Shown: positions 1 through 8,795 of the stretch, piece by piece
Layout: every line of letters begins with the position of its first letter
How positions within the stretch are numbered: position 1 is the stretch's first letter
From: Furfurilactobacillus milii
Lineage (GTDB): Bacteria; Bacillota; Bacilli; Lactobacillales; Lactobacillaceae
Length of the DNA stretch: 64,000 nt
Direction: 5' to 3'
Assembly: GCF_009863985.1 (NCBI RefSeq)
Contig: NZ_WEZT01000002.1
Span: forward strand, 59,888-123,887
Program-made: the position numbers and the translations under genes
Notes under the pieces: generated by a model
The model's database searches: none
What the model was told of the DNA's origin: nothing
What the model saw: only the letters and a program-made list of their open reading frames with translations

Positions 1-84
1 ATTAACCAGCGACCGCTTAAAATACTCGACTGGCAAACACCGTATCAGGTTATGCTGACAAATTTGTCCAAAAATTCGGATTAA
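1..84 (+). pseudogene. IS30-family transposase, C-terminal end (cut by window edge)
   Basis: The first 27 codons read in frame from base 1 to a TAA at 82-84. The translation contains NQRPLKILDWQTPYQV, which resembles the C-terminal N-RP-K-L-W/F-TPY block of IS30-family transposases. The following bases (about 85-106) are plausibly the end of the insertion sequence. The rest of the gene lies outside the window, so it may be intact; it is listed as partial because only the end is visible. The subgroup differs from the second IS30 remnant near 25.3 kb, whose matching block reads NNRPRKCLGWKTPYEIF. Confidence 0.7.
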
Positions 85-130
85 ATTTGCAATCTACCTG
101 TTAAGGAAAATTCACTAACTGCTATGGCTA

Positions 131-406
131 CTAGTTCATAAAGCGGACGAGTGTTAATCCGAGCAGCATCCCTGATAGACAGCCGACAATCAAAGCGATG
201 ACCATCACAACGAGACTAAATAAACCTGCGATAGCCAACAGTCCAACGATGAACAATTCGATGGCCCAAAAAGTGAGCAGTGTGCCAATTTGTGGGTGAC
301 GATCAGGTGTAAACAATAAAAAGCCTGTTTGGCGGTGAAACCAAAGATAACCACTGATGAAAAAGAAGATGACTGCAAAAATGCAGATTAAAATTTTTAT
401 TAACAT
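131..406 (-). CDS. small three-helix membrane protein, function unknown
   Basis: A 91-residue protein with a hydrophobic N-terminal helix (about residues 2-22), a short polar loop containing HRQTG and TPDRHPQ, and two further membrane segments (about 42-60 and 63-87). The start ATG has a good ribosome binding site (TGAGGT, about 6 bases upstream). It lies just downstream of 6S RNA on the same strand. It resembles small DUF3899-type membrane proteins of lactobacilli, but I cannot confirm the family. No catalytic motif is visible and no function is assigned. Confidence 0.7.
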   Translation of the reverse strand: MLIKILICIFAVIFFFISGYLWFHRQTGFLLFTPDRHPQIGTLLTFWAIELFIVGLLAIAGLFSLVVMVIALIVGCLSGMLLGLTLVRFMN

Positions 407-499
407 ATTCTTACCTCATGAGAGTTAATTATAAATGACTCTTTCCTAAAACGATAGGGCGAATTGTTTTCATCGAAGTTAAAATTTGGCGATTCAAAT

Positions 500-536
500 A
501 AAAGAAAAACGCCAGCCTCTAGGAGACTGACGTTCC
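500..536 (-). terminator. 6S RNA terminator
   Basis: A 12-bp stem (AACGTCAGTCTC pairing with GAGGCTGGCGTT on the minus strand, with three G-U pairs) is followed by TTTTTCTTTT. On the plus strand these G-U pairs would be A-C mismatches, so the element works for minus-strand transcription. Confidence 0.8.
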
Positions 537-738
537 AAAGTATGCACTTTGATGAAAACTAGTGATGCCGACAACCGGCTCTTCAGAGTTGACCCGCGAC
601 AAGGCAGGTGGGCGTGGCTGTTAAGGCTTCTGATTACCAAGAGAAAAGGCCTATCATAGGCGATACTAGAGTCACACCCTAAGTAAAAAGACTGTAAGGC
701 AACACTGTAAGTTGAGCCTTGCGTACATCTTAGAATTC
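505..738 (-). ncRNA. ssrS: 6S RNA (ssrS), RNA polymerase-binding regulator
   Basis: Untranslated stretch directly downstream of rarA on the minus strand, the usual position of 6S RNA in Firmicutes. The minus strand carries a promoter (TTGCGT at 768-773, 17-base spacer, TATGTT at 745-750), a GC-rich segment that can fold into a long interrupted hairpin, and an intrinsic terminator at 509-534. The terminator stem has G-U pairs only when read on the minus strand, which fixes the strand. The predicted transcript of about 230 nt is somewhat long for a 6S RNA. 6S RNA mimics an open promoter and sequesters sigma-A RNA polymerase in stationary phase. The identity rests on position and structure, not on a covariance search. 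Confidence 0.72.
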
Positions 739-744
739 ATATCG

Positions 745-773
745 AACATAGCATGATTTTTTTAAAGACGCAA
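745..773 (-). promoter_or_regulatory. 6S RNA promoter
   Basis: On the minus strand, -35 TTGCGT (768-773) and -10 TATGTT (745-750) are separated by exactly 17 bases. The predicted transcript start is near 738. Confidence 0.6.
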
Positions 774-800
774 TTATTAGCGTTGGTTGTTTGAAAAACA

Positions 801-2096
801 TTATTTTTTGTTCCTAGGTGGTAATGGATGCCCACTAGCCGCCATTAGTCGGGCGTATTGTTCACCGAGTGCAGATTCATAGCGCCCATTGTCCTTAGGA
901 TGATAATAGGTTGCATTCGCCAAATTATCCGGCAAATATTGCTGCTTTATCCAGTCATTAGGGAAGTCATGTGGAAATTGATAGTTTACGCCGTGGCCCA
1001 GCTTAGCAGCGCCTTTATAATGGGCATCCTTTAAGTGAGCAGGAATATCACCGCTTTTACCGGCATTGACATCAGCCAGTGCACTGTCGACTGCGCTGAT
1101 GCCGGAGTCTGATTTAGGAGACAAACAAAGCTCAATCACGGCGTCTGCTAGAGGAATTCGTCCTTCTGGCAGGCCTAACTGTTGAGCTGCCGTGACAGCT
1201 GAAACGGTGTGGGCGGTGGCAGGGGGATTTGCCAGTCCAATATCTTCATAGGCGATGACAAGAAGTCGACGGCAGATGATAGTTAGGTCACCAGCGGCAA
1301 TTAAACGGCTCATGTAGTGTAGGGCGGCATTAGTGTCTGAACCCCGAATGGATTTTTGAAAAGCAGAAATAACATCATAGTGTGCGTCACCATCTTTATC
1401 CGCGGACAAGGCTTTGCGCTGTAAACATTCTTCAACGACCGGGAGTGTAATGTGGACAGTTTTATCATTGTCAGGATCAGTAGATTGAACGGCCAATTCT
1501 AGTGCATTAAGCGCACTACGCAGGTCACCATTGGTGGCACTGGCCAGGTGATGACGGGCATTTTCATCTAGATTGACCTTAATCTTACCTAAACCGTTTG
1601 ACTCGTCCGCGAGTGCGCGATCGATGGCAGTTTCAATATCTTCAGGAGTGAGGGGATAAACTTCGAAGATTTGGGTACGGCTACGAATGGCAGGATTGAT
1701 GTTGATATACGGATTTTCAGTGGTCGCTCCGATAAGAATAATGGCGCCGCTTTCTAACAGTGGTAGCAAAAAATCCTGTTTAACTTTGTCCAAACGGTGA
1801 ATTTCGTCTAGTAATAAAACGACAGTGCCACTCATTTTAGCTTCTTCGGCGACGATTTGAAGTTCTTTTTTGCCGTCAGTCGCCGCGTTAAGCATTCGGA
1901 AAGCATATTTAGTTGATCCGGCAATAGCACTTGCAATACTTGTTTTACCGGTACCAGGTGGACCATAAAGAATCATGGAAGAAAGCAGTTTCGCTTTAAC
2001 CATGCGATTAATGATTTTTCCAGGACCAACAAGATGTTGTTGGCCCACGATATCTTCAATGCGTTTAGGACGCATGCGATAAGCTAAAGGTTGCAA
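801..2096 (-). CDS. rarA: replication-associated recombination protein A (AAA+ ATPase)
   Basis: RarA/MgsA/WHIP-family AAA+ ATPase of 431 residues that acts at stalled replication forks together with recombination proteins and SSB. Visible motifs: the N-terminal RMRPKRIEDIVGQQHLVG block, Walker A GPPGTGKT (residues 45-52), Walker B LLLDEIHRL (about 94-102), a sensor-1 segment IGATTENP, and the C-terminal MgsA-type oligomerisation domain (about 250-420). Length is normal for the family. The start is TTG at 2096 with GGAGG about 6 bases upstream. It precedes the 6S RNA gene on the same strand, as in Bacillus (yrvN). Confidence 0.96.
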   Translation of the reverse strand: MQPLAYRMRPKRIEDIVGQQHLVGPGKIINRMVKAKLLSSMILYGPPGTGKTSIASAIAGSTKYAFRMLNAATDGKKELQIVAEEAKMSGTVVLLLDEIHRLDKVKQDFLLPLLESGAIILIGATTENPYININPAIRSRTQIFEVYPLTPEDIETAIDRALADESNGLGKIKVNLDENARHHLASATNGDLRSALNALELAVQSTDPDNDKTVHITLPVVEECLQRKALSADKDGDAHYDVISAFQKSIRGSDTNAALHYMSRLIAAGDLTIICRRLLVIAYEDIGLANPPATAHTVSAVTAAQQLGLPEGRIPLADAVIELCLSPKSDSGISAVDSALADVNAGKSGDIPAHLKDAHYKGAAKLGHGVNYQFPHDFPNDWIKQQYLPDNLANATYYHPKDNGRYESALGEQYARLMAASGHPLPPRNKK

Positions 2097-2147
2097 GGTG
2101 TTCCTCCGGTTAAAAGAAATGGTAAGTTGCGTGTGAGATCTAGTGAC

Positions 2148-2190
2148 ATAAACGCACTGAGTTCCTAGGGAGGGAAGCCAGTGCGTTTAT
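2148..2190. terminator. 12-bp perfect inverted repeat downstream of yueI
   Basis: ATAAACGCACTG (2148-2159) and CAGTGCGTTTAT (2179-2190) form a perfect 12-bp stem around a 19-base loop, between yueI and rarA. No strong T-run follows on either strand, so it may be a weak terminator or an mRNA-stabilising hairpin. Confidence 0.5.
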
Positions 2191-2212
2191 AGATTGAATT
2201 CAGTAATAGTTT

Positions 2213-2695
2213 TCATTTATTGAATAACCGTTGCCAAAAGCTTGTTTTTTTCACTGGCTTTGGCTGATCACTATTAGATGAAGTTTGGTCGGCATATTTT
2301 TTGGCGATGTCAACAGGATTAACGTCAATGGCCGTTTTGGCAGTGACCACCAACGCTAAGTCATCGTCACCAATTTTATATTCAGGATCATTTTTAATTG
2401 TAAATGAGACCGCATGCATGGTTGTGGTTCGAATGTAGGGTCCTAAAACGTCCTGACCTAAATTTCCGTTCATCAACACGGTATTATTAACTTCGTCTCG
2501 TTGACTGAGGTCGTTGCCGAACGCAGTGAGGTAATCGCCACTCCTAAGTTGAGCAACGGTCATGGTCAGTGCAACGCGTTCACGAAATGTTCCCAGATAA
2601 TGACGCTGTTCGTCCGGGTTGATTTTTGGAGTACCATAAATTGCATTTGAAAGGCGTTGGTTCGTATCACCATCTGTGCCATGATTATCAGCCAT
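2213..2695 (-). CDS. yueI: YueI family protein (DUF1694)
   Basis: A 160-residue soluble protein of the YueI/DUF1694 family, common in Firmicutes and of unknown function. The family-typical block PKINPDEQRHYLGTFRERVAL lies near residues 24-44. The C-terminal 30 residues are polar and basic and look disordered (SSNSDQPKPVKKTSFWQRLFNK). The ATG start has a strong GGGGAGG site. The gene lies between rpsD and rarA on the same strand but has its own spacing to both. The assignment is from sequence resemblance; no activity is inferred. Confidence 0.85.
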   Translation of the reverse strand: MADNHGTDGDTNQRLSNAIYGTPKINPDEQRHYLGTFRERVALTMTVAQLRSGDYLTAFGNDLSQRDEVNNTVLMNGNLGQDVLGPYIRTTTMHAVSFTIKNDPEYKIGDDDLALVVTAKTAIDVNPVDIAKKYADQTSSNSDQPKPVKKTSFWQRLFNK

Positions 2696-2794
2696 ATCAA
2701 TACCTCCCCAGTTGATTTCTCACTGGCTAGTATAACATAACCATTATATGTGACTGCGCATTTGGGACTTGTTACTGATTAAAAAAGAACATAG

Positions 2795-2823
2795 AAAAAC
2801 CGATGGGCGAGCCCATCGGTTTC
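2795..2823 (-). terminator. rpsD terminator
   Basis: On the minus strand, AAACCGATGGGC and GCCCATCGGTTT form a perfect GC-rich stem with a 3-base loop. It is followed by TTTTTC just beyond the rpsD stop codon. Confidence 0.88.
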
Positions 2824-2843
2824 GAGAACAAGAAGTAAGAAAA

Positions 2844-3452
2844 TTACAACTTGTTGTAGTATTCAACGATTAATGATTCGTCAATATCAGCATCCAGATC
2901 TTCACGTTCTGGCAAGCGAACTAATGAACCCTTTAAGTTGTCAGCATCGAACTCAACGTAAGCTGGGCGACCAACAACGGCTTCAACAGCGGCTTGGATA
3001 ATAACTAATTTCTTTGACTTGTCACGAACGGCAATTTCTTGGCCAACTTTAACTTCGTATGAAGGAATGTCAACACGTTTGCCATCAACAGTGATGTGAC
3101 CATGGTTAACCAATTGACGAGCTTGACGACGAGTAGTAGCCAAACCTAAACGGTAAACCATGTTGTCCAAACGACGTTCCAACAGAACGAGGAAGTTAGT
3201 ACCATGCGTGCCCTTACGAATTTTACCAGCTTTAATGAACAAGTTAGCAAATTGACGTTCAGTCATGCCGTAGGTGAAACGCAACTTTTGCTTTTCACGT
3301 AATTGCGTACCATATTCTGAAACCTTACCACGACGACCTTGACCATGATCACCAGGGGCGTATGGACGACGAGCTAATTCTTTACCTGTTCCTGAAAGTG
3401 AAACGCCTAAACGACGTGACAATTTCCAGGAAGGACCTGTATAACGTGACAT
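2844..3452 (-). CDS. rpsD: 30S ribosomal protein S4
   Basis: Primary 16S rRNA-binding protein that nucleates assembly of the 30S subunit body, and in Firmicutes represses its own mRNA. 202 residues. The N-terminal [16 protein letters not shown], the S4 core ([42 protein letters not shown], about 93-134) and the C-terminal LIVEYYNKL are all typical. No zinc-binding CxxC pair is present at the N terminus, so this is the C-minus form. The ATG start has TTGGAGG upstream. The gene is monocistronic, with its own promoter, a long structured leader and a strong terminator. Confidence 0.98.
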   Translation of the reverse strand: MSRYTGPSWKLSRRLGVSLSGTGKELARRPYAPGDHGQGRRGKVSEYGTQLREKQKLRFTYGMTERQFANLFIKAGKIRKGTHGTNFLVLLERRLDNMVYRLGLATTRRQARQLVNHGHITVDGKRVDIPSYEVKVGQEIAVRDKSKKLVIIQAAVEAVVGRPAYVEFDADNLKGSLVRLPEREDLDADIDESLIVEYYNKL

Positions 3453-3640
3453 TTAAATGTCCTCCAAATAATTTGTTTGGAGTAAAATATGCGAAGTGTA
3501 GGCTCGGTATTCGTGCAGGTTGTTTTGCAATGTTCACCGGAGCAGCCCCGGATACTAGTTGAACCAACGATGGCACTAGGCAATCGCCGGCACCAATCTG
3601 TTGACGAGCTTACCACCTACTGCTGCAAATTTTACAACTG
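3453..3640 (-). promoter_or_regulatory. rpsD 5' leader, probable S4 autoregulatory RNA
   Basis: About 185 bases of untranslated leader separate the rpsD promoter from its start codon. The leader contains GC-rich self-complementary segments such as the CCGGGGCTGCTCCGG block near 3536-3552. Firmicute rpsD genes are known to carry an S4-binding leader of similar length. The fold was not modelled, so the match to the known S4 leader is inferred from position, length and the GC-rich hairpin. Confidence 0.55.
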
Positions 3641-3644
3641 AAAT

Positions 3645-3674
3645 AGTATACCGTGATTTAGGCGGTAATGTCAA
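3645..3674 (-). promoter_or_regulatory. rpsD promoter, inside the 3' end of msrC
   Basis: On the minus strand a perfect -35 TTGACA (3669-3674) and -10 TATACT (3645-3650) are separated by 18 bases. The -35 box lies within the last codons of msrC. Confidence 0.8.
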
Positions 3675-4128
3675 GATGGCTTACGAGAGCCTGTGCGAAT
3701 GCGGTTAGTTCAGCCACGTCTTCATTGCTAAACCGATTTAATGTTGGCGAGTCTAAATCCATGACACCAATTTTAACGTCATTTTTCGTTAATGGAACCA
3801 CAAGTTCTGCATTGCTGGCAGAATCACATGCAATGTGGTCGGCAAACTCATGAACATTTGGCACAACTTGTACCTCTTGAGTGGTTAAAGCTGTGCCACA
3901 GACACCACGGCCTGGTTTAATGTGCACGCAGGCGACATTTCCCTGGAATGGGCCAAGCATAAGTTCATCGTCGGCACGGTGGTATAGGTAGAAACCGGCC
4001 CAGTTAAGATCGGGAACTGTTTGCTTCAATAAAGCAGAGGCATTTGCTAAATTTGCAATTAAATCGTGCTCATCAGTTAAGAGGGCGTCTAATTGCTGAT
4101 TTAATAGGGATTTCGTTGTTTCAGACAT
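3658..4128 (-). CDS. msrC: free methionine-(R)-sulfoxide reductase, GAF domain
   Basis: Reduces free methionine-R-sulfoxide, repairing oxidised methionine in the cytosol with thioredoxin as likely reductant. The whole 156-residue protein is a single GAF domain. The three family cysteines are present at residues 67 (NVACVHI), 77 (RGVCGTA) and 101 (IACDSAS). Their spacing of 10 and 24 residues equals that of the E. coli enzyme (84/94/118). The ATG start has AAGGAGG. Its counterpart in Bacillus (ytsP) is also next to rpsD. Strong call. Confidence 0.93.
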   Translation of the reverse strand: MSETTKSLLNQQLDALLTDEHDLIANLANASALLKQTVPDLNWAGFYLYHRADDELMLGPFQGNVACVHIKPGRGVCGTALTTQEVQVVPNVHEFADHIACDSASNAELVVPLTKNDVKIGVMDLDSPTLNRFSNEDVAELTAFAQALVSHLDITA

Positions 4129-4326
4129 GTGATCCTCCTTGGGTAAGAACTAAAAAAGTATAAAGTCACAGAAACGTAATCTAAAGCGAAAAACTGGCTA
4201 TGCTATACTTTTCATTAGTTAGTTACGTTTCAATTAGTGAGATTTCAATTTGATGACGTACATTTTAATGATTTATTTCAAAAAAGCAAGCAATCAATGG
4301 CTTGCAAACGGGGATGGACGTGCAAA

Positions 4327-6048
4327 ATGGTTCAAGTTTTAATTGGCATCATCATTCTAGCAATTATCTTGTTTGGAGCGGTCTTTGCGTTCCAAAAAAT
4401 AACTGGTCGGAGAATTCAAGCGTTGAAGGATCGACGCGAGGATCTGCGTCAACTTCATGTAGACAAACAAGTTGAAACTGGTCATCAGTTGAGTTTGACG
4501 GGTCAATCGTTGACTGCTTTCAATGGCTTAACCGATGAATACCAGAGTGTGGAAACAAAGACGTTACCACGAGTTGACCAGGTGATTAATCAGCTGATGG
4601 TTGATGCACGGGGTATTAATTTTGTTAAAACCCGTAACGAGTTGCAGCAGGCAACTGACTTACTGGACGAAGCAACGGACAAGTTGATGCATGTGCAGGG
4701 CGGCCTTGAAGCGCTAAAAAAAGTCGACAGTGATCACCGAGCTGCTGTTAATCAATTGGAAAAGAAGTACCAAGATTTACGAAAGGTGCTCTTGTCTCAG
4801 AATTTAAGTTTCGGTCCTAGTATAGATAAGTTAGAACACAACCTTGCTGAACTCGAAGATCAGTTTGATGAGTTTACAAACTTATCTCAACAGGGCGATC
4901 ATGTTGCTGCCCAGAAGGTATTGGATCAGTTGACTGAGGGCACAGATGACTTGGATCATTTGATTGATACCATTCCACCGTTATATCGTGATCTGAAGAG
5001 TGGCTTCAGTGATCAACTGAACGACATTGTTGATGGTTACCAACAGATGACGTCGCAAAATTTTGTGTTTGGCAACGTGGATATTCCCGGTCAAGTAAAC
5101 CGGATTAAGGGTGAAATTCAGACAGCCAATCAACATTTATCCGATTTGGATGTTGCTACAACGACCGCCGATAATCATAATATTGAAGTTCAAATTGATG
5201 ATTTATATGCAGTCCTTGAAAAAGAAGTTAAGGCTAAGCCTGAAGTTGATGATCAAAATGAAGAGTTGCAAGCTTTCTTAGCACATGCCAAACAGCAAAA
5301 CCGCGCCCTGCAGGTCGAATTGGATCGACTTGGACAAAGCTATGTATTGAATCATGGTGAGCTCGACAATGCACAAACACTGGCAACAGAAATTGAAAAA
5401 ATAGAAGAGTACTATCGTACGGATGTCAATGCATTAGCGACGCATACCGATAGCTATTCCAACATTCAACAACATCAGTTAGATCAGCTACAAGCTTTGA
5501 CGCAGATTGAGCAGCAACAGCGTCAAATCAATGATGGCATCAAAGGATTGGGCGCACAGGAACAAAAAGCACGCCAACGTTTCCAACAGTTTGATAACCA
5601 GATGCACACCATCAAACGTCAGTTAGAGAGTCTGAACCTGCCTGGTTTGCCCAAGGACTACTTGGATTATTTCTACGTTGTCAGCGATGAAGTAGAGAAG
5701 CTGGGTGGTGCTCTGAGCCAAACTCAGATTAATATGGAAGATGTGACCAAGCAGTTAGTGATGATTCAGGCCGATTTGGCTACCTTAACGGAAAAGAGTA
5801 ACGATGTTCGTGACAGTGCCGTGCTGGCTGAGCAATTGCTTCAATATGCTAATCGTTATCGTAATTCGGATGAAGAAATGGTTGCGGCCAGCCAACGCGC
5901 TCAACAACTGTTTGATCGCGATTATAAGTATTCCGAGTCATTAGAGACAATTGCTAATGCACTTGAAAAGATTGAGCCAGGCGCATACAAACGAATTGAA
6001 GATAGTTACTATGGTAATCAACCAGAAACACCGACTTCACAGGCGTAG
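4327..6048 (+). CDS. ezrA: septation ring formation regulator EzrA
   Basis: Membrane-anchored negative regulator of FtsZ ring formation that also links the division and elongation machineries. Start at the ATG at 4327: it follows GGGGATGG and puts the single transmembrane helix (VLIGIIILAIILFGAVFAF, about residues 4-22) at the N terminus, as in Bacillus EzrA. An upstream in-frame start at 4237 would add 30 atypical polar residues. The remainder of the 573 residues is mostly coiled coil with spectrin-like repeats, ending in the family-typical block LETIANALEKIEPGAYKRIE. Transcribed divergently from msrC; a TGCTATACT extended -10 sits near 4200-4209. Confidence 0.93.
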   Translation: MVQVLIGIIILAIILFGAVFAFQKITGRRIQALKDRREDLRQLHVDKQVETGHQLSLTGQSLTAFNGLTDEYQSVETKTLPRVDQVINQLMVDARGINFVKTRNELQQATDLLDEATDKLMHVQGGLEALKKVDSDHRAAVNQLEKKYQDLRKVLLSQNLSFGPSIDKLEHNLAELEDQFDEFTNLSQQGDHVAAQKVLDQLTEGTDDLDHLIDTIPPLYRDLKSGFSDQLNDIVDGYQQMTSQNFVFGNVDIPGQVNRIKGEIQTANQHLSDLDVATTTADNHNIEVQIDDLYAVLEKEVKAKPEVDDQNEELQAFLAHAKQQNRALQVELDRLGQSYVLNHGELDNAQTLATEIEKIEEYYRTDVNALATHTDSYSNIQQHQLDQLQALTQIEQQQRQINDGIKGLGAQEQKARQRFQQFDNQMHTIKRQLESLNLPGLPKDYLDYFYVVSDEVEKLGGALSQTQINMEDVTKQLVMIQADLATLTEKSNDVRDSAVLAEQLLQYANRYRNSDEEMVAASQRAQQLFDRDYKYSESLETIANALEKIEPGAYKRIEDSYYGNQPETPTSQA

Positions 6049-6308
6049 CTAGGTTTTCTCTTCAAATAAGATAAATTGTTTCGTGAGCGTTAATTGAAAA
6101 TGCCGATTGTCTGTGTGAAGTATGCATGGATGATCGTTTTTTCGTTACAACCGCAATAGGAACATATGGTTGCTAACAATGGCACGCTCGTTATGTGATG
6201 AATGTTGTCGTGAATGGACAGATGTTCGCATGAGGGCGGGCAAACGTGATATACTGATTCAAGTTTTTAACTCGAGTCGAACCGAATTTAAAACGAGGAA
6301 GGGACAAC

Positions 6309-7457
6309 ATGATTTACTTTGATAACAGCGCAACGACAAAGGTGGCACCATCTGTTTTGGAGACGTACTCCAAAGTCAGTCAAACCATTTGGGGCAATCC
6401 GTCGTCTTTGCATAATTTTGGTGAACAAGCCTATAACTTGCTAGAGCAATCTCGTCAACAGATTGCGGATTTATTAGGCGTTAAGTTGAGTGAAATTTTG
6501 TTTACCAGTGGGGGTACTGAAGGCGACAACTGGGTCGTTAAAGGTACAGCGATGGAAAAACGGGCGTTTGGTCGCCACATTATTACTTCTTCTGTGGAAC
6601 ACCCTGCAGTGCATAACTCTATGGAGCAATTAGCACAACTTGGTTATGAGATTACGTATCTACCTGTTGATGAAGAGGGACGCGTCAGTGCGGCCGATGT
6701 GAAGGCAGCAATTCGACCGGATACGATTTTAGTCTCTGTGATGGCAGTTAATAACGAAGTTGGCAGTATTCAGCCATTAAAGGATATCGCAGCTGTTTTA
6801 CAGGATTATCCGACGATTCACTTCCACATTGACGCCGTTCAGGGCATTGGTAAAGGCATCTCGGATTTAATTTTTAACGATCGCGTTGACTTTATTACCT
6901 TTTCCGGTCATAAGTTCCATGCCCCTCGTGGCATCGGCTTTATTTACGCTCGCTCAGGCAAACGAATTGCGCCGTTGATGACCGGTGGTGGTCAAGAACG
7001 TAATTTGCGTAGTGGGACAGAGAATCTACCTGCAATCGCGGGGATGGCGCGTGCTCTACGTTTGTTACTGACAAATGAAGAGACCAACGTTGCAAATGAG
7101 CGGGCGGTTCGCGGTCGAATCTTGAATCACATCAAAGATTTTCCGAAAGTCACGTTGTTTTCACAAGATAATGACCATTTTGCACCGCATATTTTATGCT
7201 TTGCTATTGAAGGTGTTCGTGGTGAAACGATTGTGCATGCTTTTGAAGATCATGATATCTACATTTCGACAACGAGCGCTTGTTCTTCCAAGAAACATTT
7301 GGCCTCAAGCACGCTTAAAGCAATGAAGGTGCCAGACCAAATTTCAACCAGTGCTGTTCGTGTGAGCTTGGATGAAAATAATATGTTAGCTGAAGCAGAC
7401 ACATTTAATCAAGTGTTTGATCAGCTATATGAGCAGTTTAAGAAAATTAATAGCTAG
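6309..7457 (+). CDS. nifZ: cysteine desulfurase, NifZ/IscS type, partner of ThiI
   Basis: PLP-dependent desulfurase that takes sulfur from cysteine as a persulfide. The gene directly precedes thiI, so the likely sulfur acceptor is ThiI in 4-thiouridine synthesis of tRNA. 382 residues. Visible: N-terminal YFDNSATTKVAPSVL, GGTEGDNWV (PLP phosphate loop), SSVEHPAVHNSM (the stacking His), the PLP lysine in FSGHKFHAPRGIGF (about residue 202) and the catalytic loop cysteine in TSACSSKKH (about residue 326). The ATG start has a GAGGAAGG site. The 260 bases upstream hold no gene; a GATATACT -10 lies near 6249-6256. Confidence 0.93.
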   Translation: MIYFDNSATTKVAPSVLETYSKVSQTIWGNPSSLHNFGEQAYNLLEQSRQQIADLLGVKLSEILFTSGGTEGDNWVVKGTAMEKRAFGRHIITSSVEHPAVHNSMEQLAQLGYEITYLPVDEEGRVSAADVKAAIRPDTILVSVMAVNNEVGSIQPLKDIAAVLQDYPTIHFHIDAVQGIGKGISDLIFNDRVDFITFSGHKFHAPRGIGFIYARSGKRIAPLMTGGGQERNLRSGTENLPAIAGMARALRLLLTNEETNVANERAVRGRILNHIKDFPKVTLFSQDNDHFAPHILCFAIEGVRGETIVHAFEDHDIYISTTSACSSKKHLASSTLKAMKVPDQISTSAVRVSLDENNMLAEADTFNQVFDQLYEQFKKINS

Positions 7458-7541
7458 GCGATTGAGCGAATTTGTGACAAACGATCGGCAGGTAATCAAC
7501 TGCTAATAAAGTAATTGAAGACAAATAAGGGAGGCTCGTTA

Positions 7542-8759
7542 ATGCAATATGATGAAATTATGGTTCGCTATGGCGAATTATCAACAAAGGGGAAAAACCG
7601 TAAGTCGTTTATTGACCGTTTAGGCAATAATGTCCGTGGCGTGCTTCATGATATTCCCGACGTAAAGGTTCATCCTGATCATGACAGAATGCACTTAACA
7701 CTTAATGGTGCGGACTCAGCGTTAGTGATGAAACGGTTGAGCAACGTTTTCGGAATCGAAAACTATTCACCATCTGTCAAGGTGGATCTGGATCAAGCAT
7801 TGGTTGACCAACAGGCCATTGACATGGTTAAAGAGCAATACAAGCCAGGCATGACGTTTAAAATCGATACGCGCCGGTCTAATCATCATTTTGGTTTGAG
7901 CACGTATGAAATGAATGATCATCTGGGTGGTGTCATTTTAAACGCTTTTGAGGATATTCATGTCCAAATGAAGCAACCTGATTTAACGCTGCGGGTTGAA
8001 GTACGTAACAACGGGATCTTTCTGTCTAGTCAAACGTTTGCTGGCGCCATGGGAATGCCTGTGGGAACCGCTGGTAAAGGGATGATGATGTTGTCAGGGG
8101 GCATTGACTCACCAGTCGCGGCTTACCTAGCGATGAAACGTGGCGTTCAAGTCGAAATGGTGCATTTCTTTAGCCCGCCATACACGAGTCAACAGGCACT
8201 GGATAAGGCCATGGAATTAACGGCTAAGTTAACGGCCTATACTGGCAAGATTCGATTTATTCAGGTGCCATTTACCAAGATTCAGGAAGAAATCAAAGAG
8301 AAGGTTCCTGAAGGCTATCTGATGACGGTACAACGTCGGATGATGTTGCGTTTGACCGTTGCTTTAGCAGAAAAACGCCACGGATTAGGCATTTTCAACG
8401 GCGAGTCTCTAGGTCAGGTCGCGTCTCAAACGATGGAAAGCATGCTGGCTATTAATGATGTGACAACTATGCCAATCTTACGGCCAGTGGTTTCAATGGA
8501 TAAGAATGAAATCATTGATGTAGCCAAGAAGATTGATACATTTGATCTGTCAGTGTTACCGTTTGAGGATTGTTGTACGATTTTTGCACCGCCAGCACCT
8601 AAGACAAAGCCTAACCTGGATCGGACGCGCGAGTTTGAACAGCGAATTGATGTCGAAGGTTTGCTTGAGGAAGCACTGGCTGGTGTCAAAATGACAGAGA
8701 TTCATCCCGGTGAAACTTTCTTGAATCAACAAGAGGACGTATTCGCCGAACTGCTATAA
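7542..8759 (+). CDS. thiI: tRNA 4-thiouridine synthetase ThiI, without rhodanese domain
   Basis: Adenylates U8 of tRNA and inserts sulfur to give s4U. The start is the ATG at 7542, preceded by GGGAGG; a TTG at 7515 lacks a site of its own. 405 residues. Order: ferredoxin-like domain (1-60), THUMP domain (60-165), PP-loop ATPase with [17 protein letters not shown] (about 183-199), and the EDCCTIF motif near residue 344. The rhodanese-like C-terminal domain of the E. coli enzyme is absent, as in Bacillus, so the persulfide probably comes directly from the upstream desulfurase. Confidence 0.95.
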   Translation: MQYDEIMVRYGELSTKGKNRKSFIDRLGNNVRGVLHDIPDVKVHPDHDRMHLTLNGADSALVMKRLSNVFGIENYSPSVKVDLDQALVDQQAIDMVKEQYKPGMTFKIDTRRSNHHFGLSTYEMNDHLGGVILNAFEDIHVQMKQPDLTLRVEVRNNGIFLSSQTFAGAMGMPVGTAGKGMMMLSGGIDSPVAAYLAMKRGVQVEMVHFFSPPYTSQQALDKAMELTAKLTAYTGKIRFIQVPFTKIQEEIKEKVPEGYLMTVQRRMMLRLTVALAEKRHGLGIFNGESLGQVASQTMESMLAINDVTTMPILRPVVSMDKNEIIDVAKKIDTFDLSVLPFEDCCTIFAPPAPKTKPNLDRTREFEQRIDVEGLLEEALAGVKMTEIHPGETFLNQQEDVFAELL

Positions 8760-8795
8760 TGATAAAAAGATTATTTTGAAAAGTCAGGTGCAGGC

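Noticed and set aside
6049-6308. Possible gene or RNA in the ezrA-nifZ gap
   Set aside because: No open frame with a ribosome binding site and no strong hairpin were found; only a TATACT -10 near the nifZ side.
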